Assembly (NCBI GenBank): GCA_963795055.1
Contig: CAWCGJ010000040.1
Location: 248,001 to 312,000 of the forward strand
Length of the DNA: 64,000 bases
Reading direction: 5' to 3'
Origin: JASHPR01 sp963795055
GTDB taxonomy: Bacteria; Actinomycetota; Actinomycetes; Streptosporangiales; Streptosporangiaceae
A program made the translations under genes and the position numbers. Under the pieces are notes generated by a model. The model saw nothing but the letters and a program-made list of their open reading frames with translations. It was not told the origin of the DNA and did no database searches. Shown here piece after piece: positions 54,697-62,670 of the stretch. Position 1 is the stretch's first letter, and every line of letters starts with the position of its first letter.

Positions 54697-55125
54697 GTGC
54701 CGGTGGCTAGTCCTCTGCTGGCCGAGCTGGAGGCCCGGCGGGCCCGGCTGTTCGAGCGGCTGGCCGCGGTCGGCGATTTCCGGCGGGGCAGTATCAGCGA
54801 GAACTGGCGGCGTTGCGGTAAGCCGTCCTGCCGTCGTTGCGCTGAGCCGGGCAGCCGCGGCCACGGTCCGCGGTGGCTGTGGACGAAGACGGTGCCGGGC
54901 CGGGGCACGGTGGGCCGGCAGCTGGCGCCGGAAGAGGTGGAGAAGGTGCGCGGTGAGCTGGCCGCCTATCAGGAGTTCGCGGAGCTGGCCGGGCAGATCG
55001 CGGAGGTGAGCGAGGCGATCTGCGAGGCCCGGCCGGTCCCGGCGGCTGCCGGCCAGGCCCCTGACCCGGAGGGGCAAAAAAAGGGCTCTGCGAACAGCTC
55101 GCGGCCGAGGCTGCCACCGAGATAG
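54697..55125 (+). CDS. ISKra4-like element, orfA (DUF6788-type N-terminal part)
   Basis: A 142-residue protein with LLAELEARRARLFERLAAVG, the small zinc-knuckle-like ENWRRCGKPSCRRCAEPGSR and a helical region. This is the DUF6788-like N-terminal part that comes before ISKra4-type transposases. After residue 128 the 0-frame continues with GSANSSRPRLPPR and stops. An A AAA AAG heptamer at 55077 allows ribosomes to slip -1 into the transposase frame, giving an orfA-orfB fusion. Confidence 0.75.
   Translation: MPVASPLLAELEARRARLFERLAAVGDFRRGSISENWRRCGKPSCRRCAEPGSRGHGPRWLWTKTVPGRGTVGRQLAPEEVEKVRGELAAYQEFAELAGQIAEVSEAICEARPVPAAAGQAPDPEGQKKGSANSSRPRLPPR
55077..55083 (+). other. Programmed -1 frameshift site (A AAA AAG)
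   Basis: In the orfA frame the codons are CAA AAA AAG, so the heptamer is exactly in the X-XXY-YYZ register. After slipping back one base, reading continues as GLCEQLAAEAATEIARL in the transposase frame. The only A7 tract in this GC-rich stretch is placed at the overlap of the two frames, which supports selection for it. Confidence 0.8.
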
Positions 55126-55963
55126 CGCGGCTGGCGGCCGGGGTGACCGCCTCGCTGGCGGGCGGGGCGGGCTTGGAGGCGGCGGAGCTAGCCATCCGGG
55201 CCGGGCTGGCCCAGCTCGGATGCGGCCTGCTGGAGCCGCTGCTGGCCGCCGATCCCGGCTGCCGCGGCCCGCGGGCAGATTGCGGGCAGGGCCACCAGGC
55301 GGAGTTCGCCGGCTACCGGGACAAGGCCATCGACACCGTGCTCGGCCCGGTCACCATCCGCCGGGCCTGGTATCACTGCAGCGCCTGCGGGCATGGCTTC
55401 GCGCCGCGCGACGCCGAGCTGGGGGTGGCCGGGCAGACGATGTCGCCGGGGCTGGCCAAGATGACCGACCGGGCCGCGGCCGCCGTGCCATTCGCCGCCG
55501 CCGCGAAGCTGGTGGGCGAGCTGGCCGGGATCATGCTGACCGGCAGGCGCACCGGCCGCCGCGCCGGGGCCGACGGCGCCGCGGCCGCGCAGGCAGTCCA
55601 GGCACAGGCCGCCGCGATCACCGCCCGCCAGGTCATCCCCCTGCCGCCAGCCGGGCCGGCCCCGGACATGCTGTATATCGCCGTCGACGGCACCGGCGTC
55701 CCCATGATCCCCGCCGAGACCGAGGGCCGGGACGGCAAGGCCGCCGACGGCAGGGCACACACCCGCGAGGTCAAGCTGTGCTGCTGCTTCACTCAGACCA
55801 GCCTCGATGAGCGCGGCCGCCCGGTCCGCGACCCGCGATCCTCTTCCTACCTGGCCACCTTCGCGCCCGCCGCGGGCTTCGGGATCCTGATGGCCGGCGA
55901 GGCCCGCCGCCGCGGCGCCGACTGCGTCCGCCAGCTCGTCGTCCTGGGCGACGGCGCTGCCTG

Positions 55964-55995
55964 GATCTGCTATCCCGACGTCGGGATAGCAGATC
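55964..55995. repeat. 32-bp perfect palindrome without spacer
   Basis: The half-site GATCTGCTATCCCGAC is followed at once by its exact complement. The palindrome sits exactly where the ISKra4-like transposase is broken. The heptamer TATCCCG inside it recurs on either strand at about 56014, 56070 and 63991. Confidence 0.9.
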
Positions 55996-56011
55996 TTATT
56001 CCGGTGCCGCG

Positions 56012-56076
56012 GTTATCCCGAGGTGCTTGAGTCCGGCCCGGTGCAGGGCGGGTTTCATGGTCCGGGCCGGGATAAT
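56012..56076. repeat. Nested inverted repeats, possible recombination end
   Basis: TTATCCCG on the left is matched by CGGGATAA on the right; inside these, CCGGCCCGG is matched by CCGGGCCGG. The rightmost 11 bases (GCCGGGATAAT, 56066-56076) are complementary to 63989-63999 near the end of the window. It may be one terminus of the recombinase-rich segment; the other would be at or past the window edge. Confidence 0.5.
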
Positions 56077-56202
56077 CAGAGGCGGTCGAGGAAGTCGATG
56101 ATGTCGTCGGGCGGTCGGTAGCGGCCTGGCTGGCCGTCGACAGGGACGGTGCGGTCGAGGGCGCGCTGCTTGAGTTCGAGGTCGGCTTTTAACGGCACAG
56201 TC
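56076..56202 (-). pseudogene. C-terminal remnant of an unrelated transposase
   Basis: The minus frame reads PLKADLELKQRALDRTVPVD, GQPGRYRPPDDIIDFLDRL and stop, which has the look of the end of a transposase or its accessory protein. The upstream part is missing. Its stop codon touches the nested inverted repeat. Confidence 0.45.
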
Positions 56203-56276
56203 GGATATCAGAACTGTCTGAATACCTGAGATTGGCGGCCGGTGCGGGATGGCGGGCGATCATGGCCTGGCGCCGG

Positions 56277-56759
56277 TCAGGGGTAGCGGCGCGCTTGCTC
56301 CCGGAGCCCGCGTCCAGGCGACCAGTGCATGGTGGCCATCTGCCCGCGCTTCAGGTCCCACTCGATGAGGACGGCCTCCGTCACGTCCAGCACGAATACC
56401 TCGGCTGCCGCGCGCGGCTCGCGGAGCCACCAGGCGTCCCGGCACGCCTGGCGGAGCGGGTCGTCGACGAGCGCCGCCAGCCCGTAGACCTTCAGCTCGG
56501 CCTCGCCGGCATCCGGCGCGCTGATCGGGCTGTGCATCACGCAGCGAGGGTCCCGGAGCAGGTCACGCGCCTTGCCGGACCAGGCCATGGCGCCGAACAT
56601 CAGCTGGCCGGGTGCGAAGTACGGCTCGACCGGGCTGATCCGGGGCGAGCCGTCTCGCCGGAGCGTGCCGAGCAGGACCACCCGCGCCTGGTCCAGCCGT
56701 GCGCGCCCGGGCCGGGCGATGCGAGGGGCGCCCTGCTCAAGGTCCTGCCACGATGCCAT
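56277..56759 (-). CDS. Pyridoxamine 5'-phosphate oxidase-like flavoprotein
   Basis: A 160-residue split-barrel protein: ARVVLLGTLRRDGSPRISPV, FAPGQLMFGAMAWSGKARDL and RCVMHSPISAPDAGEAELKV are the PPOX-type FMN/F420-binding strands. Members of this fold oxidise pyridoxamine phosphate, or use FMN, F420 or heme on other substrates. The ATG overlaps the stop codon of the recombinase-fold gene by one base, so it is the fifth member of a translationally coupled operon. That is unusual company and makes it a candidate cargo or accessory gene. Confidence 0.8.
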   Translation of the reverse strand: MASWQDLEQGAPRIARPGRARLDQARVVLLGTLRRDGSPRISPVEPYFAPGQLMFGAMAWSGKARDLLRDPRCVMHSPISAPDAGEAELKVYGLAALVDDPLRQACRDAWWLREPRAAAEVFVLDVTEAVLIEWDLKRGQMATMHWSPGRGLREQARRYP

Positions 56760-57865
56760 CAGGTGTCTTCCGGGGTGATGCCGGAACCGGTGGTGCCGGG
56801 TCGTCGGCTGACGTCGGCGGCGTAACTCATCCAGTCGCCGGTGGAGGCGCGCTGCCAGGCGACGGCGACGTCGATGTGGATGCCGAGCATGCGGGCGAGG
56901 ATGGCGGCGGGGAGTTCGGTGGCGAGCTGGAACAGGGCGGTGGAACGGGCCGGTCCGGGGCGGATGCCGATCTGGTGGAGGCGTTCGTTGAGCCGGTCGG
57001 GGCTGATCGGCTGGCCGGGGCGTCCGCCGGGCAGCAGCCATGGGGAGGCGCCCTGGTCTCCGGTGGTGGCGTGGCCTTGGCGGGTGGCGACCAGGCGCAG
57101 GACGAGACTTGCGAGCGGTTCGGGGAGTATGACGGGTTCCCGGCCGAGCCGCAGGTGTACTTCGCCGCTGCTGGGCTGGACGTGACCGAGGGTGAGGCGG
57201 CTGATGGTGGCGGGCTGCTGGGCGTAGAGCAGGACAAGCAGTCCAGCGACCCGATCCCCGGGCTTGAGGGTGTCGTCGTGCAGCAGGTGCCGGGCTTGTG
57301 CCCAGCGTCCTTCGGTGTCGATGACGCGGGAAGGTCCGGCCCACCGGGTGGCGGGGAAGTCCAGGCTGGTCAGCTTCTGGTTGCGGGCCCAGCGGATGAA
57401 ATGGCCGGTGTGGCCGCGCTGGCTGGTGCTTGCACCGGCCGTCCACTGGTCGAGGTCGGCCTGCGGGCAGGTGGTCAGTGTGAGATCGCGTGCGGCCAGC
57501 CAGTTCAGGAATGTCACGGCGGCGGCGATGTTCCGGCGGGCGACGCCGGCCTGCCCGTGGGTGGCGCGGGTGCTGCGTATCCGGTGACGCAGCCGGCGGA
57601 GTACGTGCCAGACCGCGTAGCGGTGCAGGATCTCCTTCTCCTGCGGATCAGCCTGGCCGGCGACGGTCTGCGTGGTCCAGCGTTCGAGCTGGACGAAGTG
57701 TTCGTCGCGGGCGGGCAGCGTCCCGGCGGCGACCAGGACGCTGCGCAGATGGGTCAGCGGTTTGCTCGCGGGCAGTTCGTCGAGCGCGGCGTGGGTGAGC
57801 GGGCGCAGGCCTGCGGCGAGTTCGGTGAGCATGGTCTGCGGAGTGCCGCTGGAGAGCCAGGTCAA
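56759..57865 (-). CDS. Recombinase-fold protein lacking catalytic residues
   Basis: About 368 residues with the two-domain plan of tyrosine recombinases: an N-terminal SAM-like helical domain (VARRNIAAAVTFLNWLAARD) and a catalytic-like domain. At the places of the catalytic residues, LLYATGLRxSEL is replaced by LLYAQQPATISRL (no first Arg), the HxLR box by STALFQLATELP, and GHxxxxxTxxxY by LGIHIDVAVAW. So Arg-His-Arg-Tyr is lost while the fold remains. It follows the zinc-ribbon gene by TTGA overlap (TTG start; ATG 11 codons later is an alternative). It is best read as a structural partner of the active recombinase upstream. Confidence 0.7.
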   Translation of the reverse strand: MTWLSSGTPQTMLTELAAGLRPLTHAALDELPASKPLTHLRSVLVAAGTLPARDEHFVQLERWTTQTVAGQADPQEKEILHRYAVWHVLRRLRHRIRSTRATHGQAGVARRNIAAAVTFLNWLAARDLTLTTCPQADLDQWTAGASTSQRGHTGHFIRWARNQKLTSLDFPATRWAGPSRVIDTEGRWAQARHLLHDDTLKPGDRVAGLLVLLYAQQPATISRLTLGHVQPSSGEVHLRLGREPVILPEPLASLVLRLVATRQGHATTGDQGASPWLLPGGRPGQPISPDRLNERLHQIGIRPGPARSTALFQLATELPAAILARMLGIHIDVAVAWQRASTGDWMSYAADVSRRPGTTGSGITPEDT

Positions 57866-59190
57866 GACAGCGGCCGGCCGGTGGCGGCGGCCAGCGTCTG
57901 GTGCAGGGCCTGCAGCTCGGGGCGGACGTTGCCGGTGCTGTCGGCGAGGAGTTCGCCGAGCCGCTGGCGGAGATGGCATCGGCGGCATGCTCCGGCGATC
58001 AAGCGCCCGGTGCTGCCGCAGGCCGGGCAGGTCTTGAAGAAGTCCGGGCCGGGGACGGCGCAGTCTCCGCATAGCGGCGCGTCACGAGTGCCGGCGCGGG
58101 CCGTGGCCAGCTGCCCGCACTTTGAGCACCGTGCCCATGAACGGGCGCATGCCCCGCACCGCGGCTGGCCGGTGATCTTGGAGACAGTGCAGGGGGCGGT
58201 GCGCCCGCAACTGCTGCAGGTCAGGATGTCGCGCGGGTTGCAGGTGGCGCAGACCGGCCCTTGGGACGTGCGGGTGCTGACCCGTCTGCGGCGTTGGCAG
58301 CGGACGCATTCTTCGAGGTTGACCGGATCGCTGACCAGGCAGTACGGACACAATGGGCGGCCCTGGCCATCGCGAGCGCCCGGCTCGCGCAGTGTTCCGC
58401 ATTTCGTGCAGGGGACGGCGCGAGCGCGGGCACAGCAGTTGCGGCAGATCCTCAGCCCGTCCCGTTGCTTGCTCAACGTGACCACGCGCCGGCAGCGCGG
58501 GCAGGCGGGGCGCTTGATGCGGGTAGCGCCGTTCTCGCAGAGAGCATCGATGAGCCGCAGGACCACCGGGAATGGCGCTTTCGCGCCGTCCCCGGTGAGC
58601 AACTCGGGTTTGTCGTGCAGAAGCCACGCCAGTTTCTGCAGGTGAGCCTGCTTGGTGACGGTCGCCTCGATCGCCGCGGTGACCGCTTCGGCCGGCAGAC
58701 CGGGGTCGGTCATGGTAATGACCTCGACGAGCACCAGGAGCGGATCACGGGTGTCCTGGTCAGGGCACTTGCTGCAGCGCGGCCGGCCCTGCCGGTCCCG
58801 GAACGCGACTTGCCGCGTGTTCCCGCAGCCCGCGCAGACCTCCGGGCGGACAAAGCAGGGCGCGCAGTACCAGTGCTCACCCCGGCGCTGCATCGAGGTG
58901 ACGCGGCGCCCGCAGCCCGCGCACCATGGAGGCGAGATCCCGGCCGCGCCGGCGGCCCGCAGCGCGAGCATGAGATCACCCACGGCCTTGGAAGCGGGAG
59001 ACCGCCCGGTGGCCAGCACCGACGGGTTACCGGCCAGCTCCACGGCCAGGCGGCGCCGCTTGGACCGGCCGCCGCCGACTTGCTCGGCGATCCGGCGGAC
59101 GAGATCATGCCCGAGGGCAGGGTCGGCCGCGGTCACCAGGGAGACGACGGTTGCGACCGGATCGGCGAGTGCTTCAGCCGGCGTGGTCAC
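57862..59190 (-). CDS. Multi-zinc-ribbon protein of a recombinase operon
   Basis: A 442-residue protein. The first 100 residues are helical (VTTPAEALADPVATVVSLVT, HDLVRRIAEQVGGGRSKRRR). After that at least eight Cys-x2-Cys pairs form a chain of zinc ribbons: CAGCGRR...CAPC, CAGCG...CSKC, then a helical insert of about 75 residues (DPGLPAEAVTAAIEATVTKQ), CPRC...CRNC, CTKC...CPYC, CVRC...CATC, CSSC...CGAC, CSKC...CGDC and CPAC...CRRC. It overlaps the HTH gene by GTGA and the next gene by TTGA. No catalytic motif is visible; it probably binds DNA or holds a recombination complex together. Confidence 0.75.
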   Translation of the reverse strand: MTTPAEALADPVATVVSLVTAADPALGHDLVRRIAEQVGGGRSKRRRLAVELAGNPSVLATGRSPASKAVGDLMLALRAAGAAGISPPWCAGCGRRVTSMQRRGEHWYCAPCFVRPEVCAGCGNTRQVAFRDRQGRPRCSKCPDQDTRDPLLVLVEVITMTDPGLPAEAVTAAIEATVTKQAHLQKLAWLLHDKPELLTGDGAKAPFPVVLRLIDALCENGATRIKRPACPRCRRVVTLSKQRDGLRICRNCCARARAVPCTKCGTLREPGARDGQGRPLCPYCLVSDPVNLEECVRCQRRRRVSTRTSQGPVCATCNPRDILTCSSCGRTAPCTVSKITGQPRCGACARSWARCSKCGQLATARAGTRDAPLCGDCAVPGPDFFKTCPACGSTGRLIAGACRRCHLRQRLGELLADSTGNVRPELQALHQTLAAATGRPLS

Positions 59191-59516
59191 CGGCCGGCCG
59201 GTGTGATCCGCGCCCGCTTGGGCCGCAGGTCTCCAACGCCTTCCCCGCCGCCAGCTACCTTGGCCTTCCTGGCAGACCCGGCGACGGCGACGGGCTCGAT
59301 GAGATCGGCCATGTCGCAGCCCAGGATGTCCAGCAACGCCATGAGGATCTTCAGGCTGAGACGTTCGGGTCGTTCCACGACCAGCCGGTAGACCTGGCTG
59401 GAGGACAGGCTGATCCCACGATCGGACAGCGGGCCGAGCAAGTCGGTGGTGGAGAACATGCCGCGGGTGGCCATCACCTGACGCAGGTGCCACTGGTAGT
59501 CGAGCTTGGCCGGCAT
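59187..59516 (-). CDS. XRE-like helix-turn-helix protein
   Basis: A 109-residue protein with one Cro/C1-like HTH: WHLRQVMATRGMFSTTDLLG, DRGISLSSSQVYRLVVERPE and SLKILMALLDILGCDMADLI, followed by a basic tail. This type binds DNA as a dimer and may regulate the operon or mark the recombination site. The ATG shares one base with the stop of the recombinase gene (TGATG), so it is translated together with it. Confidence 0.85.
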   Translation of the reverse strand: MPAKLDYQWHLRQVMATRGMFSTTDLLGPLSDRGISLSSSQVYRLVVERPERLSLKILMALLDILGCDMADLIEPVAVAGSARKAKVAGGGEGVGDLRPKRARITPAGR

Positions 59517-60670
59517 CAATGCTCCTCTCGCCTGCGACTGGTCCCCTGGCCTGCCCCGTGGCCGGAGCCGAAGGCCGGGACCAGCGCCCTGTGAAGCGCG
59601 GCATTCATGAAGTCGCTGCTCACATGCGTATAGACAGCCGTCGAGCTATCCGCCTCATGACCCACATTGACCTGGATAAAGCGGCGGTCGACGCCATCCT
59701 CGGTCAGGTGACTGACGTAGGAATGCCTCAGGCTATGGACGACCAGGGCGGCCGGGAGACCGAGAGCCTCACGGTAGGCGACGAACCGGGCATTAATCTC
59801 CGCCGGTTTCACCCGGCCGCCGCGCTCGGTTACCCACAACGCCGGATGACCGGCGCAGCCGAACCGGGGCCGTACGTTCTCCACGTAGTCGGCGACCGCC
59901 TCGACCGCCCAGCCCATCACCGCGGCGACGTTACGGCGCCGCGGCGGCTGGCCCTTCTTCGCCTTGCCATACCGGACGTTGAGCATCCCGAACCGGCCGA
60001 ACTCCGGAGCCGCCGGATTCCGGCCAAAGTCCACCAGGTCCAGCTTGGAGGTCTCGGTGCGCCGCAGCCCCCACCCGTAGATCACCTTGAACAAGGTCGC
60101 GTCCCGGTAGGCGGCCAGCGCGCCCTTCCGCTTGGAGCTCACCGCACGTTCCACCTGCTCATCGGCGTAATCCAGGAACCGCTGCAGCTCTTGGCGGGTG
60201 AACGGCCGGGCCTCGGGATTGCCCTCGTAGTCGTTGAGATGAGCGATCGTGTTCCACTCATGCGCGATCGCCACCGGATGCCTGCCGGGCCCGAACGCCT
60301 GCTCACACGCCACCGCCCAGCCGTACCGGCCATCAATCAGGAACTCGCTGAACTGGCGGAGCGTGCACTGATAGCTGCGGATGGTCGACGGCGCCAGGTG
60401 CTGCTCGGCAGTCAGGGACAGCGACCACTCATCCATATGCCCCGGCGACCACGCCCACGGATACTCGCTGGTGAACTCCAGGAACCGGCGCACCAGCCGT
60501 TCCCGCGGCACGACCGTATCCTCCCTCAGCCCGCGCGCCATCTGCTGCGCACGCCAGCCCCGCAACATCGCCTCGACCATCGCGTCCTCCGGACGCAACT
60601 GCACCACACCCGCGACCAGCTCCATGTGAGCCGCACCCGCAAGATCCGCCCGCCGCAACCAGTCCTCCAC
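59516..60670 (-). CDS. Tyrosine recombinase/integrase (active site intact)
   Basis: A 384-residue tyrosine recombinase. The N-terminal core-binding domain includes LVRRFLEFTSEYPWAWSPGH and STIRSYQCTLRQFSEFLID. The catalytic set is complete: Arg203 in YGWGLRRTETSKL, Lys near 236 in RYGKAKKGQPP, His312 and Arg315 in VHSLRHSYVSHL, His338 in VGHEADSSTAVYTHV and the nucleophile Tyr347. GTG is the start; no ATG fits the frame. It leads a five-gene coupled operon and is the only member there with a recombinase active site. Confidence 0.92.
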   Translation of the reverse strand: MEDWLRRADLAGAAHMELVAGVVQLRPEDAMVEAMLRGWRAQQMARGLREDTVVPRERLVRRFLEFTSEYPWAWSPGHMDEWSLSLTAEQHLAPSTIRSYQCTLRQFSEFLIDGRYGWAVACEQAFGPGRHPVAIAHEWNTIAHLNDYEGNPEARPFTRQELQRFLDYADEQVERAVSSKRKGALAAYRDATLFKVIYGWGLRRTETSKLDLVDFGRNPAAPEFGRFGMLNVRYGKAKKGQPPRRRNVAAVMGWAVEAVADYVENVRPRFGCAGHPALWVTERGGRVKPAEINARFVAYREALGLPAALVVHSLRHSYVSHLTEDGVDRRFIQVNVGHEADSSTAVYTHVSSDFMNAALHRALVPAFGSGHGAGQGTSRRREEH

Positions 60671-60675
60671 CCATC

Positions 60676-60705
60676 AAGATCCAGCCCTTTTCAAGGGCAG
60701 ATCTT
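60676..60705. promoter_or_regulatory. Imperfect hairpin between the two recombinase operons
   Basis: AAGATC pairs with GATCTT and, inside, CCCTT with AAGGG around a three-base loop. It lies 6 bases upstream of the recombinase GTG and 35 bases downstream of the RIT operon stop. It could end the RIT transcript or act as operator for the HTH protein of the next operon. Confidence 0.55.
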
Positions 60706-60739
60706 GCACCAAGCGGGATCACCCTGGCAAATCACCTGA

Positions 60740-61714
60740 TCAGGCAGCCATGCCGAGAACCCTCGAAAGCCCGGAAGAGCGCCGTCCTGACAGGGCGACC
60801 TGCGACTTCTCGCCCATCTGATGCAATTCCCGAGGGTTGAGGTAAATCATCGTGGTCCGGGTCGATTCGTGGCCCATCCACAAGGCGATGACGGCGATGT
60901 CGATGCCGGAGCGGAGCATCCTCACCGCGCAAGAATGCCTCAGGACATGGGGAGTGACGTTCTTGCTGGTCAGGGAGGGGCAGGTGATCGCGGCGGTCGC
61001 GGCGTGGCGTTTGACGCAGTCCTCGATGGCGTCCTGGCTCATCGGGGTGCCGCGCCGGGTCGGGAACACGGGGCTGCCCGGTCCGCCGGGGTTTTCCCCG
61101 AGCCATGCGGCCAGGACGGCGACGGTGTCGCGGAGCAGCGGTGTCACCCGGTCTTTCCTGCCCTTGCCGTGGCATTCCAGGTGGGGGCCGTCGCCCAGGT
61201 GGGTGTCGGCGCGGGTGAGGCCGGCCAGTTCGCCGGCGCGCAGGCCGGTGGTGACGGCGGCCAGCATCAGGGCGTGGTCGCGGCGGCCTGTCCAGGTGCC
61301 GGGATCGGGCGCCTGCAGGAGAGCGGTGATTTCCTCCTCGCTCAGGTGGGTGACGACGGTGGTCCGGAATCGCTTGCCGGGGACGGCCAGGACGCGGGCG
61401 ATGTCGTCGGCGTGCTCGGGATGCTGCGGCGCGGCGCAGGCGAACATCGAGTGGATCGCGGCGAGCCGCAGGTTCCGGGTCCGGACGGTGTTGCCCCGCT
61501 GGTGCTCAAGGTGGTCGAGGAAACCGGTGACCAGCGGGGCGCTGAGATCGGCGAAGTCCAGTTCCGAGGGCGCCTTGCCCGTCTGGGCGGCGGCGAACAG
61601 CAGCAGGAGCCGCCAGGTGACGCGGTAGGAGCGGATGGTGTGGCCGCTGGCCTGGAGTTGCCGCATCAGCCGGTCGGTGAAGAACGCCTGCAGGGAGGGC
61701 GCGAGCAGCGTCAT
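60740..61714 (-). CDS. RIT tyrosine recombinase, third gene
   Basis: A 324-residue recombinase similar to XerC/D in length. Catalytic residues are Arg159 (TTGLRAGELAGL), Lys184 (CHGKGRKDRV), His256 and Arg259 (PHVLRHSCAVRML), His282 (MGHES) and Tyr291 (TTMIYLN). The DNA-binding N-terminal domain is complete. It overlaps the middle gene by ATGA; a longer frame upstream is open but not needed. The conserved ending EKSQVALSGRR follows the active site. Confidence 0.92.
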   Translation of the reverse strand: MTLLAPSLQAFFTDRLMRQLQASGHTIRSYRVTWRLLLLFAAAQTGKAPSELDFADLSAPLVTGFLDHLEHQRGNTVRTRNLRLAAIHSMFACAAPQHPEHADDIARVLAVPGKRFRTTVVTHLSEEEITALLQAPDPGTWTGRRDHALMLAAVTTGLRAGELAGLTRADTHLGDGPHLECHGKGRKDRVTPLLRDTVAVLAAWLGENPGGPGSPVFPTRRGTPMSQDAIEDCVKRHAATAAITCPSLTSKNVTPHVLRHSCAVRMLRSGIDIAVIALWMGHESTRTTMIYLNPRELHQMGEKSQVALSGRRSSGLSRVLGMAA

Positions 61715-62670
61715 GACTGCCCCGCCCGGGAAGCGCCACCGCCCTGGTCGACGTGGGCCTGCAGCCGCTGCGCTGCCAGCGCCATCAGTTCCGGGGACGC
61801 GGACACATACCAGTAGGTCGAGGCCGGCCCGGAATGCCCCATGACGGTGGACAGCCACGGCAGGCGGGCGGGCACGTCGGCGCCGTCGCGATACCAGCCT
61901 GCCAGCATGTTCACCGCGAAGGTGTGCCTCAGGCCGTGGACGGTCGGGCGGCAGCGCCCGGTCCTGGGCCCGAGCCCGGCCGCGGCGACCAGGCCGGTGA
62001 AGGCCTTGTGGACGGCGTTGTAGGTGAGGCGGTCCCCAGTGCGGGAGACCAGGACCGCGGGCACGGGCCGTCCGGGGAGCACCTGGTCGCGGCGGTGCCG
62101 GTAGCCGGCGAGCGCGGCGAGGGCCGTGGGGTGGAGCGGGACCAGGCGGAAGCTCTGCGCCTTGTCCTGGCAGACGATCAGCATGCCTTCCCCGGCGTCG
62201 ATGTCGTCGTCATCGAGCGCGAGCGCCTCGCCGATCCTCAGCCCGGTGACTGCCAGCAGCCCGATGAGGAAGGTGTAGGTCTCGGCGCGCAGCGGGCCCC
62301 GCAGCCGGGCGGCCGCGGCCTGCAGCGCGGCGATGTCGGCGGGCGAGAACAGGTAGGGCACCGCCCGCACCCGCCGCCGGGGAAACAAGCCGGGAGGCGG
62401 GACCTCATGGGCCGGGTCGTGGGCGTGCAGGAAGACGGCGAAGCCGCGGACCGCTTCCATGCCCAGCCCCGGAGCCGCTGACCCGTGCCGGGACTGGCTC
62501 ACCCAGTCCGCTGCCGCCTCCACGGTGAGCGTGTCCAGTTCGCGCTCGCCGAGGTAGTCCAGGAACTGCCGCAGGTACCGCTCGGCCCTGATGAGCTTGC
62601 AGCCGAGCGCTCGGCGCAGGATCAGGTAGTCATCGAGACAGCCGGCGAGCGTGCTGGCCGGCGGGTTCAT
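61711..62670 (-). CDS. RIT tyrosine recombinase, middle gene
   Basis: A 319-residue recombinase: catalytic Arg145 (VTGLRIGEALAL), Lys170 (CQDKAQSFRLV), His245 and Arg248 (VHGLRHTFAVNML), His279 (MGHSGPAST) and Tyr288. It has an insertion GWYRDGADVPARLPWLSTVM between HxxRH and GH typical of TnpB/RIT-type recombinases. Starts with ATG inside the stop of the first gene. Confidence 0.92.
   Translation of the reverse strand: MNPPASTLAGCLDDYLILRRALGCKLIRAERYLRQFLDYLGERELDTLTVEAAADWVSQSRHGSAAPGLGMEAVRGFAVFLHAHDPAHEVPPPGLFPRRRVRAVPYLFSPADIAALQAAAARLRGPLRAETYTFLIGLLAVTGLRIGEALALDDDDIDAGEGMLIVCQDKAQSFRLVPLHPTALAALAGYRHRRDQVLPGRPVPAVLVSRTGDRLTYNAVHKAFTGLVAAAGLGPRTGRCRPTVHGLRHTFAVNMLAGWYRDGADVPARLPWLSTVMGHSGPASTYWYVSASPELMALAAQRLQAHVDQGGGASRAGQS

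Larger units (their letters stand above)
55077..56030 (+). pseudogene. ISKra4-like transposase (orfB), C-terminally truncated
   Basis: About 317 residues after the frameshift site: GHQAEFAGYRDKAIDTVLGP, WYHCSACGHGFAPRDAELGV, YIAVDGTGVPMIP (first catalytic Asp), TREVKLCCCFTQTSLDERGR and LVVLGDGAAWI (second Asp). Intact ISKra4 transposases continue for about 150 more residues with a catalytic Glu; here the family sequence stops at the 32-bp palindrome and the frame ends 12 codons later. It is not an active enzyme. Confidence 0.8.

Noticed and set aside
55964..55995. The 32-bp palindrome as a transcription terminator
   Set aside because: It has no loop and no T-tract, lies inside a reading frame, and its motif recurs around nearby recombination-related repeats.
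56699..58645. Plus-strand frame of 648 codons over the recombinase and zinc-ribbon genes
   Set aside because: It is antisense to two genes with clear domain structure; the translated product is low in complexity and has no start context.
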